Of a stretch of DNA of 36,163 bases, positions 36,112 to 36,163 are shown in pieces. The notes beneath the pieces were generated by a model. The model was not told the DNA's origin and did not search any database. It saw only the letters and a program-made list of their open reading frames with translations. A program made the translations under genes and the position numbers. Source of the stretch: a virus; the IMG/VR virus record IMGVR_UViG_3300019487_000062, positions 1 through 36,163 of that record. One strand, given 5' to 3'. The first letter of the stretch is position 1. Each line of letters starts with the position of its first letter.

Positions 36112-36163
36112 GAACGGGCCACCTTCAGTCGGGGGTCAGGTTCTATACCGGGCCGGAGAGTGG

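Overview
The window reads as a temperate, long-tailed double-stranded DNA phage (siphovirus-type) from a GC-rich bacterial host. No chromosomal gene, rRNA or tRNA was recognised. Nearly all genes lie on the minus strand. The plus strand carries only the lysogeny pair (repressor and serine recombinase, 11503-13618) and two small islands inside the structural genes (24221-24466 and 26678-27385). The host cannot be named from the sequence. Shine-Dalgarno sites such as GGAGG, extended -10-like motifs and heavy GTG/TTG start use would suit an actinobacterium or a Chloroflexi/Thermomicrobia-type host, but this is a guess.

Layout, read leftward along the minus strand from the immunity region. A divergent control region (11395-11502) separates a LexA-type repressor (plus) from a Cro-like protein (minus). 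The early operon follows: small accessory genes, a RecB/Cas4-like exonuclease, an ssDNA-binding-like protein, a Prim-Pol/RecA-fold primase-helicase with iteron-like repeats inside its coding sequence, a radical SAM enzyme, a zinc-finger/PD-(D/E)XK nuclease that appears to have split an older nuclease gene, a run of tiny ATGA/GTGA-coupled genes, an N6/N4 DNA methyltransferase, and an HNH nuclease that runs off the left edge.

The right part (36111 down to 13713) is the late operon: terminase small and large subunits, Mu gp29-like portal, a Com-like/HNH fusion, ClpP-type prohead protease, scaffold-like protein, decoration-like protein, Mu gpT-like major capsid protein, neck proteins, major tail protein, tail chaperones joined by a probable -1 frameshift, tape measure, a Dit-like protein with long insertions, tail hub, receptor-binding-like protein, holin candidates, amidase and a sigma-region-4-like regulator. 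It ends convergent with the recombinase at paired hairpins. Intrinsic terminator-like hairpins sit after the capsid gene, before the tail chaperones and before the lysis cassette, so they probably step down expression.

Joining the window's right end to its left end continues the edge HNH frame for six codons to a stop, followed about 31 bp later by the terminase small subunit. The window is therefore probably one complete, circularly permuted genome, with early genes flowing into late genes on one strand.

The most unusual items are the split nuclease, the radical SAM protein that seems to lack its usual N-terminal half, the Com-HNH chimera and hairpin-bearing TTG start of the protease, the A8 frameshift site, the candidate origin inside the helicase gene, and short repeated gene-junction sequences that look like recombination boundaries.
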